Origin: Flammeovirgaceae bacterium 311
GTDB taxonomy: Bacteria; Bacteroidota; Bacteroidia; Cytophagales; Cyclobacteriaceae
DNA length: 64,000 nt
Direction: 5' to 3'
Assembly: GCA_000597885.1 (NCBI GenBank)
Contig: CP004371.1
Location: forward strand, 6,336,501 to 6,400,500
Under the pieces are notes generated by a model, which saw only the letters and a program-made list of their open reading frames with translations, ran no database searches and had not been told where the DNA came from. The position numbers and the translations under genes were made by a program. Each line of letters begins with the position of its first letter. The stretch's first letter is position 1. Of the stretch, positions 36,983 to 45,699 are shown piece after piece.

Positions 36983-38911
36983 TTATGCTAATTCCTCAAG
37001 CCGCATCATCAGGTCTTCCCATTGCGACTGGGTCTTTTCCATTTTTTCTTTAACGGCGGTATACCGGCTGTTTACTTCCTGTAAACGATCCGGATTACCA
37101 AATACCTCAGGTTTGGCAAGCTCATTTTCAAGAGATGCTTCCTGTTTTTCCAGCTCTGTTACCTGCTTTTCTATTTCCTCCAGCTGTTGCTGCAGTTTTT
37201 TGCGCTCCCTGTCGTTAGAGGTGTTTACTTCTTTTTTAGCAGCAGGAGGTGCTTTTTCCTGTACCGGAGCAGATGCCTGCTTGGTAGTGGGTTCTACAGC
37301 TTTCTTTTGTTCCAGCTGCTTTGCCTGCCAGGCCACAAATTCGCCATAGGTGCCAGGATATTCGCGAATCTCGCCATCCTCAATCCACCAGATCTTATTA
37401 GCAATATATTGTATAAAGTGCCTGTTGTGCGATACCACGATATAGCTGCCTTCATACTGCTCCAGTGCCTGGATAAGAATGTTTACCGACTGCAGGTCCA
37501 GGTGGTTGGTGGGCTCATCGAGCAGCAGAAAGTTTGCTTCTGAGAGCAGCGTTTTAGCCAGTGCCACCCTTGATTTTTCGCCACCGGAAAGTACCTTTAT
37601 CTTTTTAAATACATCTTCATCCGTAAAAAGAAAGCATCCCAGCAGGTTGCGCAGCTCGGTTTCTGATTTCTGGCTGCCTGCTCCTTTCAGTTCTTCGAGA
37701 ATTTCGTGATCTGCCCCCAGGCTTTCCAGCTGGTGCTGTGCATAAAAGGCCATATTAATATTGTGTCCTTCGGTTCGCTCACCCGTCTGTACTGGCTCCG
37801 AGCCGGCTATGATGCGCAGTACGGTAGACTTACCCTTGCCGTTTGCACCTATTAATGCAATTTTATCTCCGCGGCGAATTTCGGCGGTTGTGTTTTTGAG
37901 GATCTGCAGATCGCCATAGGCTTTGCTGATGTCTTCCAGCATGATTACTGATTTACCACTGGGGCGGCTCATAGTAAAACGAAAATTTACCCGGCGGTTT
38001 TCCTCTACAACGGCATCTATTTTATCCATGCGGTCCAGTGCCTTTACACGGCTCTGCACCTGCCGCGATTTGGAGGCCTTGGCCCGGAAACGTTCTATAA
38101 AACGCTCTGTTTGCTTGATCTGCTGCTGCTGATTCTCATAGGCATTACGCTGCAGTTCGCTGCGCAGCTCTTTTTCTTCCAGGTATTTATCGTAGTTACC
38201 GGTATAGGTAATCAGCTGCTGGCTGGTTACTTCTACCACCATCTCCACCGTATTGTTCAAAAAGTCCTGGTCGTGCGATACAATGATAAAGGCACCTTCG
38301 TAGGTCTTCAGGTAATTTTCCAGCCACTGTATGGAAGGAAGGTCCAGGTGGTTGGTAGGCTCATCGAGCATCAGCAGGTTGGGCTTTTGCAGCAGCAGTT
38401 TGGATAGCATCACGCGCATCCGCCAGCCCCCGCTAAACTCCTTCAGCGGACGGTGCAGGTCTTCGGTGCGGAAGCCTATACCTTCCAGAACAGCCTCGGC
38501 CTGAGATTGCATGCTGTAGCCACCCAGCCGTTCAAACTCCTCCTGCTGGCGGCTTAGTTTCTCCACCAGCGAATCGCTGTAATCTGTTTCAAGCTGGTGC
38601 AGGGTTTTCTCAATCTGTCGCTGCAGTTGTACAGCATTGCCAAAGGCCTCCATGGCTACTGTTAAAATACTATCAGCGGTCTGGTAAGAGAGCAGGTCCT
38701 GGTTCAGGAAACCAATGGTAGTATCGTTACTCTTGCTGATGGTGCCTTCGTCGGGCTGGTACTCGCCGTCGATCAGGCGCAGCAGGGTGGATTTACCGGT
38801 GCCATTCAGGCCAACAAGACCAATTTTAGCTTTGGGTGTAATGTGCAGGTTGGCATCCTCATACAAGGGGCGGTCGCCAATGTAATATGACAGATTATTG
38901 ATGGAAATCAT
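36983..38911 (-). CDS. ABC-F family ATP-binding protein (Uup/YheS-like)
   Basis: A 642-residue protein with two ABC ATPase domains and no membrane helices. Walker A motifs are GLNGTGKST and GANGKGKST; signatures are FSGGWRMRVML and LSGGEKSRVAL; both Walker B motifs read LDEPTNHLDL. The P-site linker is rich in Arg and Lys (FRAKASKSRQVQSRVKALDR), and a C-terminal coiled coil (~residues 555-640) follows, as in Uup and EttA relatives. It acts on the ribosome. Its stop is six bases from the T9SS plug start, so both are one operon. Confidence 0.94.
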   Translation of the reverse strand: MISINNLSYYIGDRPLYEDANLHITPKAKIGLVGLNGTGKSTLLRLIDGEYQPDEGTISKSNDTTIGFLNQDLLSYQTADSILTVAMEAFGNAVQLQRQIEKTLHQLETDYSDSLVEKLSRQQEEFERLGGYSMQSQAEAVLEGIGFRTEDLHRPLKEFSGGWRMRVMLSKLLLQKPNLLMLDEPTNHLDLPSIQWLENYLKTYEGAFIIVSHDQDFLNNTVEMVVEVTSQQLITYTGNYDKYLEEKELRSELQRNAYENQQQQIKQTERFIERFRAKASKSRQVQSRVKALDRMDKIDAVVEENRRVNFRFTMSRPSGKSVIMLEDISKAYGDLQILKNTTAEIRRGDKIALIGANGKGKSTVLRIIAGSEPVQTGERTEGHNINMAFYAQHQLESLGADHEILEELKGAGSQKSETELRNLLGCFLFTDEDVFKKIKVLSGGEKSRVALAKTLLSEANFLLLDEPTNHLDLQSVNILIQALEQYEGSYIVVSHNRHFIQYIANKIWWIEDGEIREYPGTYGEFVAWQAKQLEQKKAVEPTTKQASAPVQEKAPPAAKKEVNTSNDRERKKLQQQLEEIEKQVTELEKQEASLENELAKPEVFGNPDRLQEVNSRYTAVKEKMEKTQSQWEDLMMRLEELA

Positions 38912-39144
38912 ACTGCAATTTACGAAATTTTAATACTAAAAAGGGTAGTGGGTGTAAAGAACCAGTGACAGACTCTTAAAGTGAAGTAATCATGGCTATG
39001 GTATAAATGGGATTAGCTCTATTTTTGCCGCCATAGCAGAAAGGAATCAACACTGGGCCTGCCACATCCATAACCTAAAACCTAATCTGCTAGTTGTATA
39101 CCGAGATGTTAATTCTTTAAAGCATTCTGCAAAGTCCATTAAAC

Positions 39145-40365
39145 ATGAAGAAAATTTATCTGTTTGCTATCATGGCGCTGGCTGTTGCCTGCGGTAGTAA
39201 TAATGAATCCGACCGGGAAGCAGAGCTTTCTCCGGATGCCACTACTGAAGATCCAGATGATCCAAACCTGCGTCTGCAGCGCCTTAGCCTGCCACCCGGC
39301 TTTAAGATTGAGCTGTTTGCCACTGATATAGAAGATGCCCGTTCCCTTGCCCGGGGAGACCAGGGTACCATTTTTGTGGGCAACCGGGATAAAGAAAAAG
39401 TGTGGGCCGTACGCGACGAAGATGGCGATGGCCGCGCTGATAAAAAGTGGGAAATTGCCGATGGCCTGACGATGCCCAATGGTGTTGCCTTTCATAATGG
39501 TGATTTGTATGTAGCAGAGGTGAACCGTATACTCAGGTACCGCAACATTGAATCACAGCTGGATAACCCGCCAAAGCCAGAGGTGGTATATGATCAGTAT
39601 CCAAGCGATAAACATCATGGCTGGAAAAACATTGCTTTTGGTCCAGATGGCTGGCTGTATGTGCCTGTGGGGGCTCCCTGCAACATCTGTAATTCTGATA
39701 AGGATATTTATGCCACCATTACACGCATACAGCCTGATGGCGGACAACCCGAAATCTATGCCAGAGGCGTGCGTAACAGCGTAGGCTTTGACTGGCACCC
39801 ACAGACAGGAGCACTCTGGTTTACCGACAATGGCGGCGATAACCTGGGCACCGCTATGGCGAAAGCAGGTAAAATTCCAAAAGACCAGGAAAAAAGTTAT
39901 ACCGATAATAACCCTCCCTGCGAGCTGAACCGAGCGCCACAGAAAGGCATGCACTTTGGCTACCCGTTCTGCCATGGAGGCGATATCATAGATCCTGAAT
40001 TTGGCAAAGAAGGTGATTGTGCCAGGTATACGGCACCTGCACAGAAACTGGGTATTCACGTTGCCCCTCTGGGCATGAAGTTTTATACAGGCAGCCAGTT
40101 TCCGCAGGAATACCAGAACCAGATCCTGATTCCGGAGCATGGCAGCTGGAACCGCTCCAAAAAAAGCGGTTACCGGGTAATGATGGTAAGGGTAAATGAG
40201 CAGGGCGAAGCAAGCAATTATGAACCTTTCATTAGCGGCTGGCTCGATGAAGCATCACAGGAGGCCTGGGGCCGTCCCGTTGATCTTCTTATCCTGCCTG
40301 ACGGTTCCATGCTGATCTCTGATGATTTTGCAGGTGCCATTTACAGAGTTACCTACCAGGGGTAA
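39145..40365 (+). CDS. Sorbosone dehydrogenase-like lipoprotein
   Basis: A 406-residue lipoprotein (MKKIYLFAIMALAVACG, lipobox VAC) with a six-bladed beta-propeller related to PQQ-dependent L-sorbosone/glucose dehydrogenases: LSLPPGFKIELFATDIEDAR near residue 50, DGLTMPNGVAFHNGDLYVAE, RGVRNSVGFDWHPQTGALWF, and DFAGAIYRVTY at the end. PQQ-binding His and Arg candidates are present but not confirmed. It has eight cysteines, several likely paired in the periplasm. It lacks the fused haem of the dehydrogenase at 25.7 kb. Monocistronic. Confidence 0.87.
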   Translation: MKKIYLFAIMALAVACGSNNESDREAELSPDATTEDPDDPNLRLQRLSLPPGFKIELFATDIEDARSLARGDQGTIFVGNRDKEKVWAVRDEDGDGRADKKWEIADGLTMPNGVAFHNGDLYVAEVNRILRYRNIESQLDNPPKPEVVYDQYPSDKHHGWKNIAFGPDGWLYVPVGAPCNICNSDKDIYATITRIQPDGGQPEIYARGVRNSVGFDWHPQTGALWFTDNGGDNLGTAMAKAGKIPKDQEKSYTDNNPPCELNRAPQKGMHFGYPFCHGGDIIDPEFGKEGDCARYTAPAQKLGIHVAPLGMKFYTGSQFPQEYQNQILIPEHGSWNRSKKSGYRVMMVRVNEQGEASNYEPFISGWLDEASQEAWGRPVDLLILPDGSMLISDDFAGAIYRVTYQG

Positions 40366-40387
40366 TGGATATATGATGTACAGATAT

Positions 40388-40420
40388 AAAGAAGGTGCCC
40401 GAACAGGCACCTTCTTTATT
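40388..40420. terminator. Bidirectional terminator
   Basis: Perfect twelve-base stem AAAGAAGGTGCC/GGCACCTTCTTT (40388-40399 and 40406-40417) with a six-base loop and an ATTT tail. It separates the sorbosone dehydrogenase-like gene from the convergent DinB gene. Confidence 0.85.
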
Positions 40421-40470
40421 TACAGCGCATAAGATTTATTGATCCTTACTACACCCTTAGTGCTTGTCGC

Positions 40471-41046
40471 TTAAGCAGCCCAGCCTTTTCTTTGGATCAG
40501 GCCCTGTATATGTGCGTAGTGGTGGCGACAGTGCCATTCGTACATCCCAATCACACTATCCAGTTTGAAATTTTTCTGGGAATCGGGATGAAAATATTCA
40601 CGGCTTAGCTGCTCCTGGGTGAGGCCCTCCAGCAGGTAGCTCCATTTTGCATGCAGCGCATGCAGAAAAGTAAGTGATAAGCCAATAGGTGCACGGCGGC
40701 TGTCAAATAATTCTGCCCAGCGGTCTTCGTGATAGGCCTTTATGGTTGGTGTATTTTCTGTAAGAGTCCACTTATAACGGATGTAGGCATTAGTGTGGCT
40801 ATCGGCCAGGTGGTGTATCACCTGGCGAACGCTCCAGCCACCAGGGCGATATTGTGTATCGAGCTGCTCTTTGCTTAGGGGCTTTACCAGTGCTTCAAGC
40901 TTATCAGGAAATTCTTTGATTTCTTTTATCCAGCCCGTTAGTTGAGTACGCGAAACTGATAAGGGAGCCTGGTATTGTCCGATAGGGTAGCGAAGTGGAT
41001 CTAACTGTCCGTTGGTCATGGGTGAGGATGATTTTAGAATTTCCAT
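40471..41046 (-). CDS. DinB/YfiT family putative metal-dependent hydrolase or thiol transferase
   Basis: A 191-residue four-helix DinB_2 protein. It reads like YfiT from Bacillus: DPLRYPIGQYQAP near the N-terminus, QVIHHLADSHTNAYIRYKWT with His ligands, and WHCRHHYAHIQGL at the C-terminus. Three His residues coordinate a divalent metal in the family. YfiT/BstA members transfer bacillithiol; others are of unknown function. The ATG at 41046 is used. No operon partners. Confidence 0.87.
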   Translation of the reverse strand: MEILKSSSPMTNGQLDPLRYPIGQYQAPLSVSRTQLTGWIKEIKEFPDKLEALVKPLSKEQLDTQYRPGGWSVRQVIHHLADSHTNAYIRYKWTLTENTPTIKAYHEDRWAELFDSRRAPIGLSLTFLHALHAKWSYLLEGLTQEQLSREYFHPDSQKNFKLDSVIGMYEWHCRHHYAHIQGLIQRKGWAA

Positions 41047-41239
41047 CAAAAGTTACTAAAAAAAGCTTTATTCAAAATGATAATTATTTAATCGTCAGTA
41101 AGATCTTAATGCCTGTAGGGTAGGAGAATACATGTTCTTGTAACAATAGCGCTACATTTTATTGAATATATTACATTGCTGTACCTGCTCCCTCCAAAAA
41201 ATGTATATTGAATGATCAAACAACATTTTATTTCACCCT

Positions 41240-41632
41240 ATGATTATTGCTCAAACTCCTCAGTATGCTATTTCTGTATCAAAGGCAAAGAACAGAGCCT
41301 ATTTGAATATTATTGGCTTTTGGAGAAACCCTGAACAGGTATCGAATTATTTAGCTCACTGGGATAGTGCCATTGCTCTTCTGAAACCCGGGTTTACACT
41401 GCTTACCGATGCAAGAGAAATGAAAATCCACCCCGCATCAGTTCGTCAGCTTCATGAGGATGCCCAGTTGAAGATTATAAAGGCTGGTGTACTTAAAGTA
41501 GCAGAAATTCAGAAAGATATGATTGCAGAGATGCAGCTGGACGGAGTAGCGGGTGAAACCAACATGCCGAAGAAAAATTTCACGGATCCGATAGAAGCAG
41601 AACAGTGGCTGGATAATTTAGTGCTGGCATAG
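41240..41632 (+). CDS. Unknown 130-residue protein
   Basis: I do not recognise a named family. The protein is soluble, about 14 kDa, and alternates strands and helices (AYLNIIGFWRNPEQVSNYLA, GFTLLTDAREMKIHPASVRQ, AGVLKVAEIQKDMIAEMQLD). The pattern recalls SpoIIAA/STAS-like domains, in which a central strand ends at an acidic TDAR-type loop; that is only a guess at the fold. Monocistronic, 190 bases from a divergent gene. Confidence 0.6.
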   Translation: MIIAQTPQYAISVSKAKNRAYLNIIGFWRNPEQVSNYLAHWDSAIALLKPGFTLLTDAREMKIHPASVRQLHEDAQLKIIKAGVLKVAEIQKDMIAEMQLDGVAGETNMPKKNFTDPIEAEQWLDNLVLA

Positions 41633-41756
41633 TACCCTGTATCACCACTCAGTATGTACATTGCTCGGTTGCATAGCCGGGCATTTCCTATGTGTAAAGA
41701 AGAGTCGGCAACGGCTTCTCCCACATTTTGCTGATGCCGTTTTTTATTACAAATTA

Positions 41757-42086
41757 CTACTGCAGTGGGTTAAACTTTTCCTTGCCTCTAAGCAGGTCCC
41801 AGAACAGCAGAAAGTCTGATGCGAGGGAGTAGAAGGGATAGGTAAAAGTGGCGGGTTTGTTCCGTTCAAAAAAAGCATGGCCTACCCAGGCAAAGCCATA
41901 GCCAAGCAGGGGCATGAGCCAGAGTAAATACCAGGTGCCTGTTATAATTGCCAGCAGGAGCACCATTATTACCAGGCCCGTACCTATAAAGTGCAACCTA
42001 CGGCTTACAGGGTTAAGATGCTCCTGCAGATAATAAGGATAGAATTCACGCAAACTATTAAACTGTGGTACTGTTTTTTTTGACAT
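41757..42086 (-). CDS. DUF962/Mpo1-like membrane protein
   Basis: A 109-residue protein with two hydrophobic helices (residues ~35-75). The conserved YLQEHLNPVSRRLHFIGTGL and WVGHAFFERNKPATFTYPFY motifs identify DUF962 (Mpo1/YGL010w-like). Yeast Mpo1 is an Fe(II)-dependent dioxygenase in the alpha-oxidation of 2-hydroxy fatty acids; the His residues in LH and GHAFFE are the likely metal ligands. Bacterial function is not shown. Bacteroidota make 2-hydroxylated sphingolipids, so lipid metabolism is plausible. Confidence 0.85.
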   Translation of the reverse strand: MSKKTVPQFNSLREFYPYYLQEHLNPVSRRLHFIGTGLVIMVLLLAIITGTWYLLWLMPLLGYGFAWVGHAFFERNKPATFTYPFYSLASDFLLFWDLLRGKEKFNPLQ

Positions 42087-42138
42087 TGTGATATAGTTTA
42101 TCCGAAGCTAACTTATAAATACCCCTGGCTTTCCCGTC

Positions 42139-42158
42139 ATTCCCGCGCAAGCGGGAAT
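42139..42158. repeat. dRS3-like hairpin ATTCCCGC-gcaa-GCGGGAAT
   Basis: A perfect eight-base stem with a GCAA tetraloop (GNRA type). The ATTCCC-N8-GGGAAT layout is the same as the dRS3 repeats of Neisseria and similar dispersed repeats of other genomes. Not followed by a T-tract. Confidence 0.6.
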
Positions 42159-42239
42159 CTGTTTGTAAGATGCAGTGAAATCTGATTTCTGCAGAACATC
42201 TAACAGATACCATTCTGGCTTCCACCTCATGGGATGATT

Positions 42240-42281
42240 GCGCGTCCCGGACTGCGCGTCTCGGACTACGTGTCCCTGGGA
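42240..42281. repeat. Three imperfect 14-bp tandem repeats
   Basis: GCGCGTCCCGGACT, GCGCGTCTCGGACT, ACGTGTCCCTGGGA in a row. The first two differ at one base. Such GC-rich units occur as dispersed repeats in some Cytophagales genomes, as I recall. Confidence 0.6.
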
Positions 42282-42314
42282 AGACGAATGCTATATATGG
42301 GATAGCTTCTAATA

Positions 42315-42344
42315 TAAAAAAATCCCCTTTAAAAAAAGGGGATT
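42315..42344 (-). terminator. DUF2911 terminator
   Basis: Perfect stem AATCCCCTTT/AAAGGGGATT (42321-42330 and 42335-42344). Reading on the minus strand it is followed by a run of seven T. Confidence 0.85.
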
Positions 42345-42413
42345 CATGCTGGCAGTTACCTTCTGCTTATAATGCAAATAAAGTTTTACTTTTAGAGCAG
42401 GCGGTGTAGTTGT

Positions 42414-42956
42414 TTACTTGAAGGTAACAGGTATCTCAACACCGGTACGGTCCCACATCATCTTCAGCAGCACATCATTGGCCGTTTGTTCAAATTCCAT
42501 GGTGAATGGCTCATATACATTCTGAAGCTGCTTGGTCGGTACGCTAAACCTTAGCAGATCTTTACTTTCGTCGTATCGATAAGCTCCCCACTGGCCTGGC
42601 TCACGGTTTACTATAATTGTCCATTTATCCTTTTCAGGAATGGTAAAAAGGGTATAGGTACCTGCCGGAATACGATTTCCTGCAAGCATGATATCGCCGG
42701 TAGTGGTAAGCTCTGTGGCTTCGTTGGCACCTGTGCGCCATACTTTGTCGAAAGGTACCAGCTCGCCAAATATATTACGGCCGCGCTTCTGTGGACGTCC
42801 GTAAGTGATTTTCACATAGGTATCTTCCGGTGACTTGAAAGTAATCATTTCCAGCGGGCTGGGTCTTAGCTTCAGGGCTTCCTGAGCCAATACCTCCTGA
42901 CCAAGTAAGCATAGCAGCAGAGGCAGCAGGGTGTAAAAAAACGTTTTCTTTATCAT
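42414..42956 (-). CDS. DUF2911 domain secreted protein
   Basis: A 180-residue exported protein (signal peptide ends EVLAQ). It is a full DUF2911 domain, a beta-rich fold: VKITYGRPQKRGRNIFGELV, WRTGANEATELTTTGDIMLA, AGTYTLFTIPEKDKWTIIVN, and RFSVPTKQL. The family is abundant in Bacteroidota and has no known activity; it is periplasmic or outer-membrane associated. Divergent from the dCMP deaminase by 75 bases, with its own terminator. Confidence 0.9.
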   Translation of the reverse strand: MIKKTFFYTLLPLLLCLLGQEVLAQEALKLRPSPLEMITFKSPEDTYVKITYGRPQKRGRNIFGELVPFDKVWRTGANEATELTTTGDIMLAGNRIPAGTYTLFTIPEKDKWTIIVNREPGQWGAYRYDESKDLLRFSVPTKQLQNVYEPFTMEFEQTANDVLLKMMWDRTGVEIPVTFK

Positions 42957-43031
42957 CTCTCTTTATAGTTTTGTGTTACTTTACAGCTTCTGAGCAAAGT
43001 AAGTAAAATTTTTCATCTGCAAAAACATGCT

Positions 43032-43514
43032 ATGAGCCGTCCTGCTTTCGACGATATATTTATGGAGCTGGCTGTAAATCTGGCCAAGCGATCCCATTGT
43101 GTAAAGCGGCATGTGGGGGCAGTGCTGGCAAAAGATACCCGCATTATCTCCATCGGGTACAATGGCCCACCGGCGGGCACCCATAACTGCGATGAAGAAT
43201 GGCCCGAGACCGGCTGTGCCCGCGACAGAAAGGGGAGCTGCACGCTGGCCCTCCATGCAGAACAAAATGCCATTATCTATGCCGTAAAGAATAGTGCCAA
43301 TGTAGAGGATGCAACCCTCTACGTTACCCTGGCGCCCTGCCTGGCCTGTGCCCGTATCATTTACAGCACCGGCATCAGTAAGGTGGTATACCTGCATTCT
43401 TATGCCGAGTACAAAGGGATTGAATTAGAAGAAGGCGTAGACTTTTTGCAGCGCTTTGGGGTACAGGTTGAACGCTACCAGGGCAATCTTAGCAACGTCA
43501 CTCATATGATTTAG
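43032..43514 (+). CDS. dCMP deaminase family protein
   Basis: A 160-residue zinc deaminase of the ComEB/dCMP-deaminase group. Zinc ligands are the His of LHAEQNAII with its catalytic Glu, and the two Cys of APCLACARII. An extra Cys/His-rich segment (AGTHNCDEEWPETGCARDRK) is the second metal site of dCMP deaminases. It converts dCMP to dUMP for dTMP synthesis. Full length, cytosolic, single gene. Confidence 0.93.
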   Translation: MSRPAFDDIFMELAVNLAKRSHCVKRHVGAVLAKDTRIISIGYNGPPAGTHNCDEEWPETGCARDRKGSCTLALHAEQNAIIYAVKNSANVEDATLYVTLAPCLACARIIYSTGISKVVYLHSYAEYKGIELEEGVDFLQRFGVQVERYQGNLSNVTHMI

Positions 43515-43608
43515 CTTCTTTTATTAATAAGAAGGGTAAACTTTATGATCTATATTCATAAAGCCGCCCTTTTCTGTTGCTTTAAAGCCAAAGTTTCTCT
43601 GGTAATTG

Positions 43609-44067
43609 CTAGCGGTCCAGTACCAGGGTAAGCTGGTCATTTTTACCATCTACGCTGATTTGCAGGCTTAGTCTGAGTTCGCCATTGCTGCCGGAATAAA
43701 CGCCCTGGTACATGCTGCCACCACGGCTTATGCTGCGGGTACCGCTAAAGCGGGCCTTCATGCCATAATAATCAACCTCCTGGCTGGGTACTTCCATCAC
43801 CATATCATTGTCGATGCGCTGCAGCTTTTCTGCATTGAAGGTTACACCATCCTGCAGGCCTATGCGTATGCTGCTGTTCCCCTTTTTTGCAATAATGGCA
43901 GTACCTGAACCAGTGGCGGTGCTGCCTTTATAGGTGGTGTAGGAGTAAGTGCCGGTGATCATGGAGCTGAAATCAGGAGATATTTCGTCCTTTTCATCAG
44001 GAGATGAACAACTAACGGCCAGTACAAGCACAAAGCAGCAGGTGAAAAATAAATTGATGTAACGCAT
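43609..44067 (-). CDS. Unknown lipoprotein
   Basis: A 152-residue lipoprotein: signal MRYINLFFTCCFVLVLAVSC (lipobox AVSC) then an acidic linker. The mature part is beta-rich with GSGTAIIAKKGNSSIRIGLQ and GVYSGSNGELRLSLQISVDG, reminiscent of small lipocalin-like or DUF-type surface lipoproteins of Bacteroidota, but I cannot name a family. An in-frame start 46 codons upstream would bury the signal peptide, so 44067 was chosen. Confidence 0.7.
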   Translation of the reverse strand: MRYINLFFTCCFVLVLAVSCSSPDEKDEISPDFSSMITGTYSYTTYKGSTATGSGTAIIAKKGNSSIRIGLQDGVTFNAEKLQRIDNDMVMEVPSQEVDYYGMKARFSGTRSISRGGSMYQGVYSGSNGELRLSLQISVDGKNDQLTLVLDR

Positions 44068-44333
44068 AGTGGTGTTTTTTAAGTTGAATGTTGCAGCTAT
44101 GGAGCCACCGGGAAAAGAATACCAAGCATCGTGCCAGACTAATCTTGCACCAAATGCTACCGGGGCTGCCTTTCCGGCATTGTTAATCCTGCAGGCAAAT
44201 GCCACAACTTTTAAACGAAGAATCCCTGCGGCAGAGACAGGGATTCCTGATTTAAATTATGAACTGAAAGCAGGGCTGAAAAGCTTTTTTGAGCAGTAGG
44301 TGCATTGCTTTTGCATCGGTCAAAAGCTGATTA

Positions 44334-45356
44334 TTAAATAAAATTAACTTCAGTTTCCAGCTCAATACCAAACTTCTTTTCTACTGAAGCCTGAATATCT
44401 TCTGCAAGCTGTTTAAGATCGGCACCCCTGGCGCCACCGTAATTCACCAGCACCAGCGCCTGCTTTTCATGTACGCCAATATTTCCACGCCGATGCCCTT
44501 TCCAGCCACTTTGTTCTATCAACCAGCCTGCAGGTACTTTTACAGTTTCGTCGGGCTGTGGGTAGTGGGGCATGCTGGGATATTGCTGCTGAAGTGCTGC
44601 AAACTGCTCCTGCCCGATAACCGGATTTTTAAAGAAGCTGCCTGCATTGCCGATTTGTTTAGGATCGGGCAGTTTGCTCTGCCGTATGCGGATTACGGCA
44701 TTACTTACTGCCTGCAGGCTAAGTTCTTCAATTCCCAGCTCGGCAAGCGTTTTCTGAATATCGCCATAGCTGGTATTGAAGGTGTGCTTTTTATGCAGCC
44801 TGAAGATTACATGTGCAATTACATACTGGTCTCTGGCAGTAGTTTTAAAGATACTGCTGCGGTAGCCGAATTTACATTCGGGGTTGGTGAAAATGCGCAC
44901 TTTTCCAGTGTTGCGCTCTACCGCCTCCAGCTGACTGAAGGTGTCTTTGATCTCCACCCCGTAAGCACCTATGTTTTGCATAGGGGCGGCACCCACAGTG
45001 CCCGGTATGAGCGACAGGTTTTCCAAACCTCCCCAGCCCTGTGCAATGGTGTAGAGTACAAAGTCGTGCCAGTTCTGACCTCCGCCAACATTCACCCACA
45101 CATGTTCTTCATCTTCCTCTACTACTTTTACTCCTACAATACGGTTAAGTAATACAAGCCCCACGGGATCCCGGGTAAAGAGTATGTTACTGCCGCCACC
45201 AAGAATCAGGATGGGTAGCTGGCGGAATTGCTCCATTTGCAGCACCTCCTGAAGCTCTTCTACGGTAGAGATCTCACAGAACCAGGGTGCAATGGCATCA
45301 ATGCCAAAGGTATTGTAAGCTTTTAAGCTTTTATTCTTTTCTATCTGAACAGACAT
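44334..45356 (-). CDS. murB: UDP-N-acetylmuramate dehydrogenase
   Basis: A 340-residue FAD enzyme that reduces UDP-GlcNAc-enolpyruvate to UDP-MurNAc in peptidoglycan synthesis. FAD-binding ILGGGSNILF near residue 53, YGVEIKDTFSQLEAV, the catalytic Ser in GNAGSFFKNP near residue 235, and the terminal ETEVNFI with its Glu are present. Type I MurB by length and by the YRSSIFK motif. It lies 30 bases downstream of a small membrane-protein gene on the same strand and is probably co-transcribed with it. Confidence 0.95.
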   Translation of the reverse strand: MSVQIEKNKSLKAYNTFGIDAIAPWFCEISTVEELQEVLQMEQFRQLPILILGGGSNILFTRDPVGLVLLNRIVGVKVVEEDEEHVWVNVGGGQNWHDFVLYTIAQGWGGLENLSLIPGTVGAAPMQNIGAYGVEIKDTFSQLEAVERNTGKVRIFTNPECKFGYRSSIFKTTARDQYVIAHVIFRLHKKHTFNTSYGDIQKTLAELGIEELSLQAVSNAVIRIRQSKLPDPKQIGNAGSFFKNPVIGQEQFAALQQQYPSMPHYPQPDETVKVPAGWLIEQSGWKGHRRGNIGVHEKQALVLVNYGGARGADLKQLAEDIQASVEKKFGIELETEVNFI

Positions 45357-45386
45357 GATCAGGATTATCTACTATTTTTAAGCTAT

Positions 45387-45671
45387 TTATTTATAGTGGT
45401 CTACAAGTGCTTCGTCGCTGAAAATATCAACTTTGGATGCAGACCATTTCAGCAGGAGGAAAGAAACAAGTGCAGTGTTTCCGAATAGGGCGGCAGCACT
45501 CCAGTTATGGAAAATAAGGTAGCCAATAAAGAACAGGATTGTATAAGCCATTACCACCGCACTTAACCAGGCAAGCACAACCAGAGCAATATTTGGATTT
45601 TTCTCTCCCTCTTTATGGAAAGGCCCCCAATTGCCAACAGGCTTAACCTTATCGTAAAAGTTTTGCCGAAT
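45387..45671 (-). CDS. Small membrane protein upstream of murB, apparent AUU start
   Basis: The frame runs from an ATT codon at 45671, directly after an in-frame TAG, to the stop at 45387: 94 residues. The N-terminal 31 residues (RQNFYDKVKPVGNWGPFHKE, then GEKNPNIALV) are soluble and look coding, and two hydrophobic helices follow (residues ~28-50 and ~58-75). The only standard start is GTG at 45578, which would remove the soluble part and cut into the first helix. I know no family. Position and spacing put it in one operon with murB. If the ATT is not the start, a 63-residue GTG version remains. Confidence 0.5.
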   Translation of the reverse strand: MRQNFYDKVKPVGNWGPFHKEGEKNPNIALVVLAWLSAVVMAYTILFFIGYLIFHNWSAAALFGNTALVSFLLLKWSASKVDIFSDEALVDHYK

Positions 45672-45675
45672 CTAC

Positions 45676-45699
45676 AAAAAAAGGCTGATAAGCAGCCTT
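45676..45699 (-). terminator. Terminator-like hairpin just before the murB-operon start
   Basis: Stem AAGGCTG/CAGCCTT (45681-45687 and 45693-45699), followed on the minus strand by a T-run and then TAG-ATT, the presumed first codon of the small membrane protein. No gene on this strand needs a terminator here, so it may be a leader attenuator. Confidence 0.6.

Larger units (their letters stand above)
42087..42413. other. Repeat-bearing intergenic region
   Basis: About 330 bases without a gene. It holds an ATTCCCGC/GCGGGAAT hairpin at 42139-42158, three imperfect 14-bp tandem repeats at 42240-42281, and the DUF2911 terminator at 42315-42344. The base composition of the repeats (C/G-rich) is unlike the AT-rich gaps elsewhere in the window. 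Confidence 0.6.

Noticed and set aside
44218-44247. Inverted repeat GAATCCCTG...CAGGGATTC near 44.2 kb
   Set aside because: Not followed by a T-tract on either strand and not close to a gene end; left unassigned.
44069-44299. 76-codon plus-strand frame between the lipoprotein and murB
   Set aside because: It begins over the start of a divergent lipoprotein gene and has no recognisable composition, signal or promoter.
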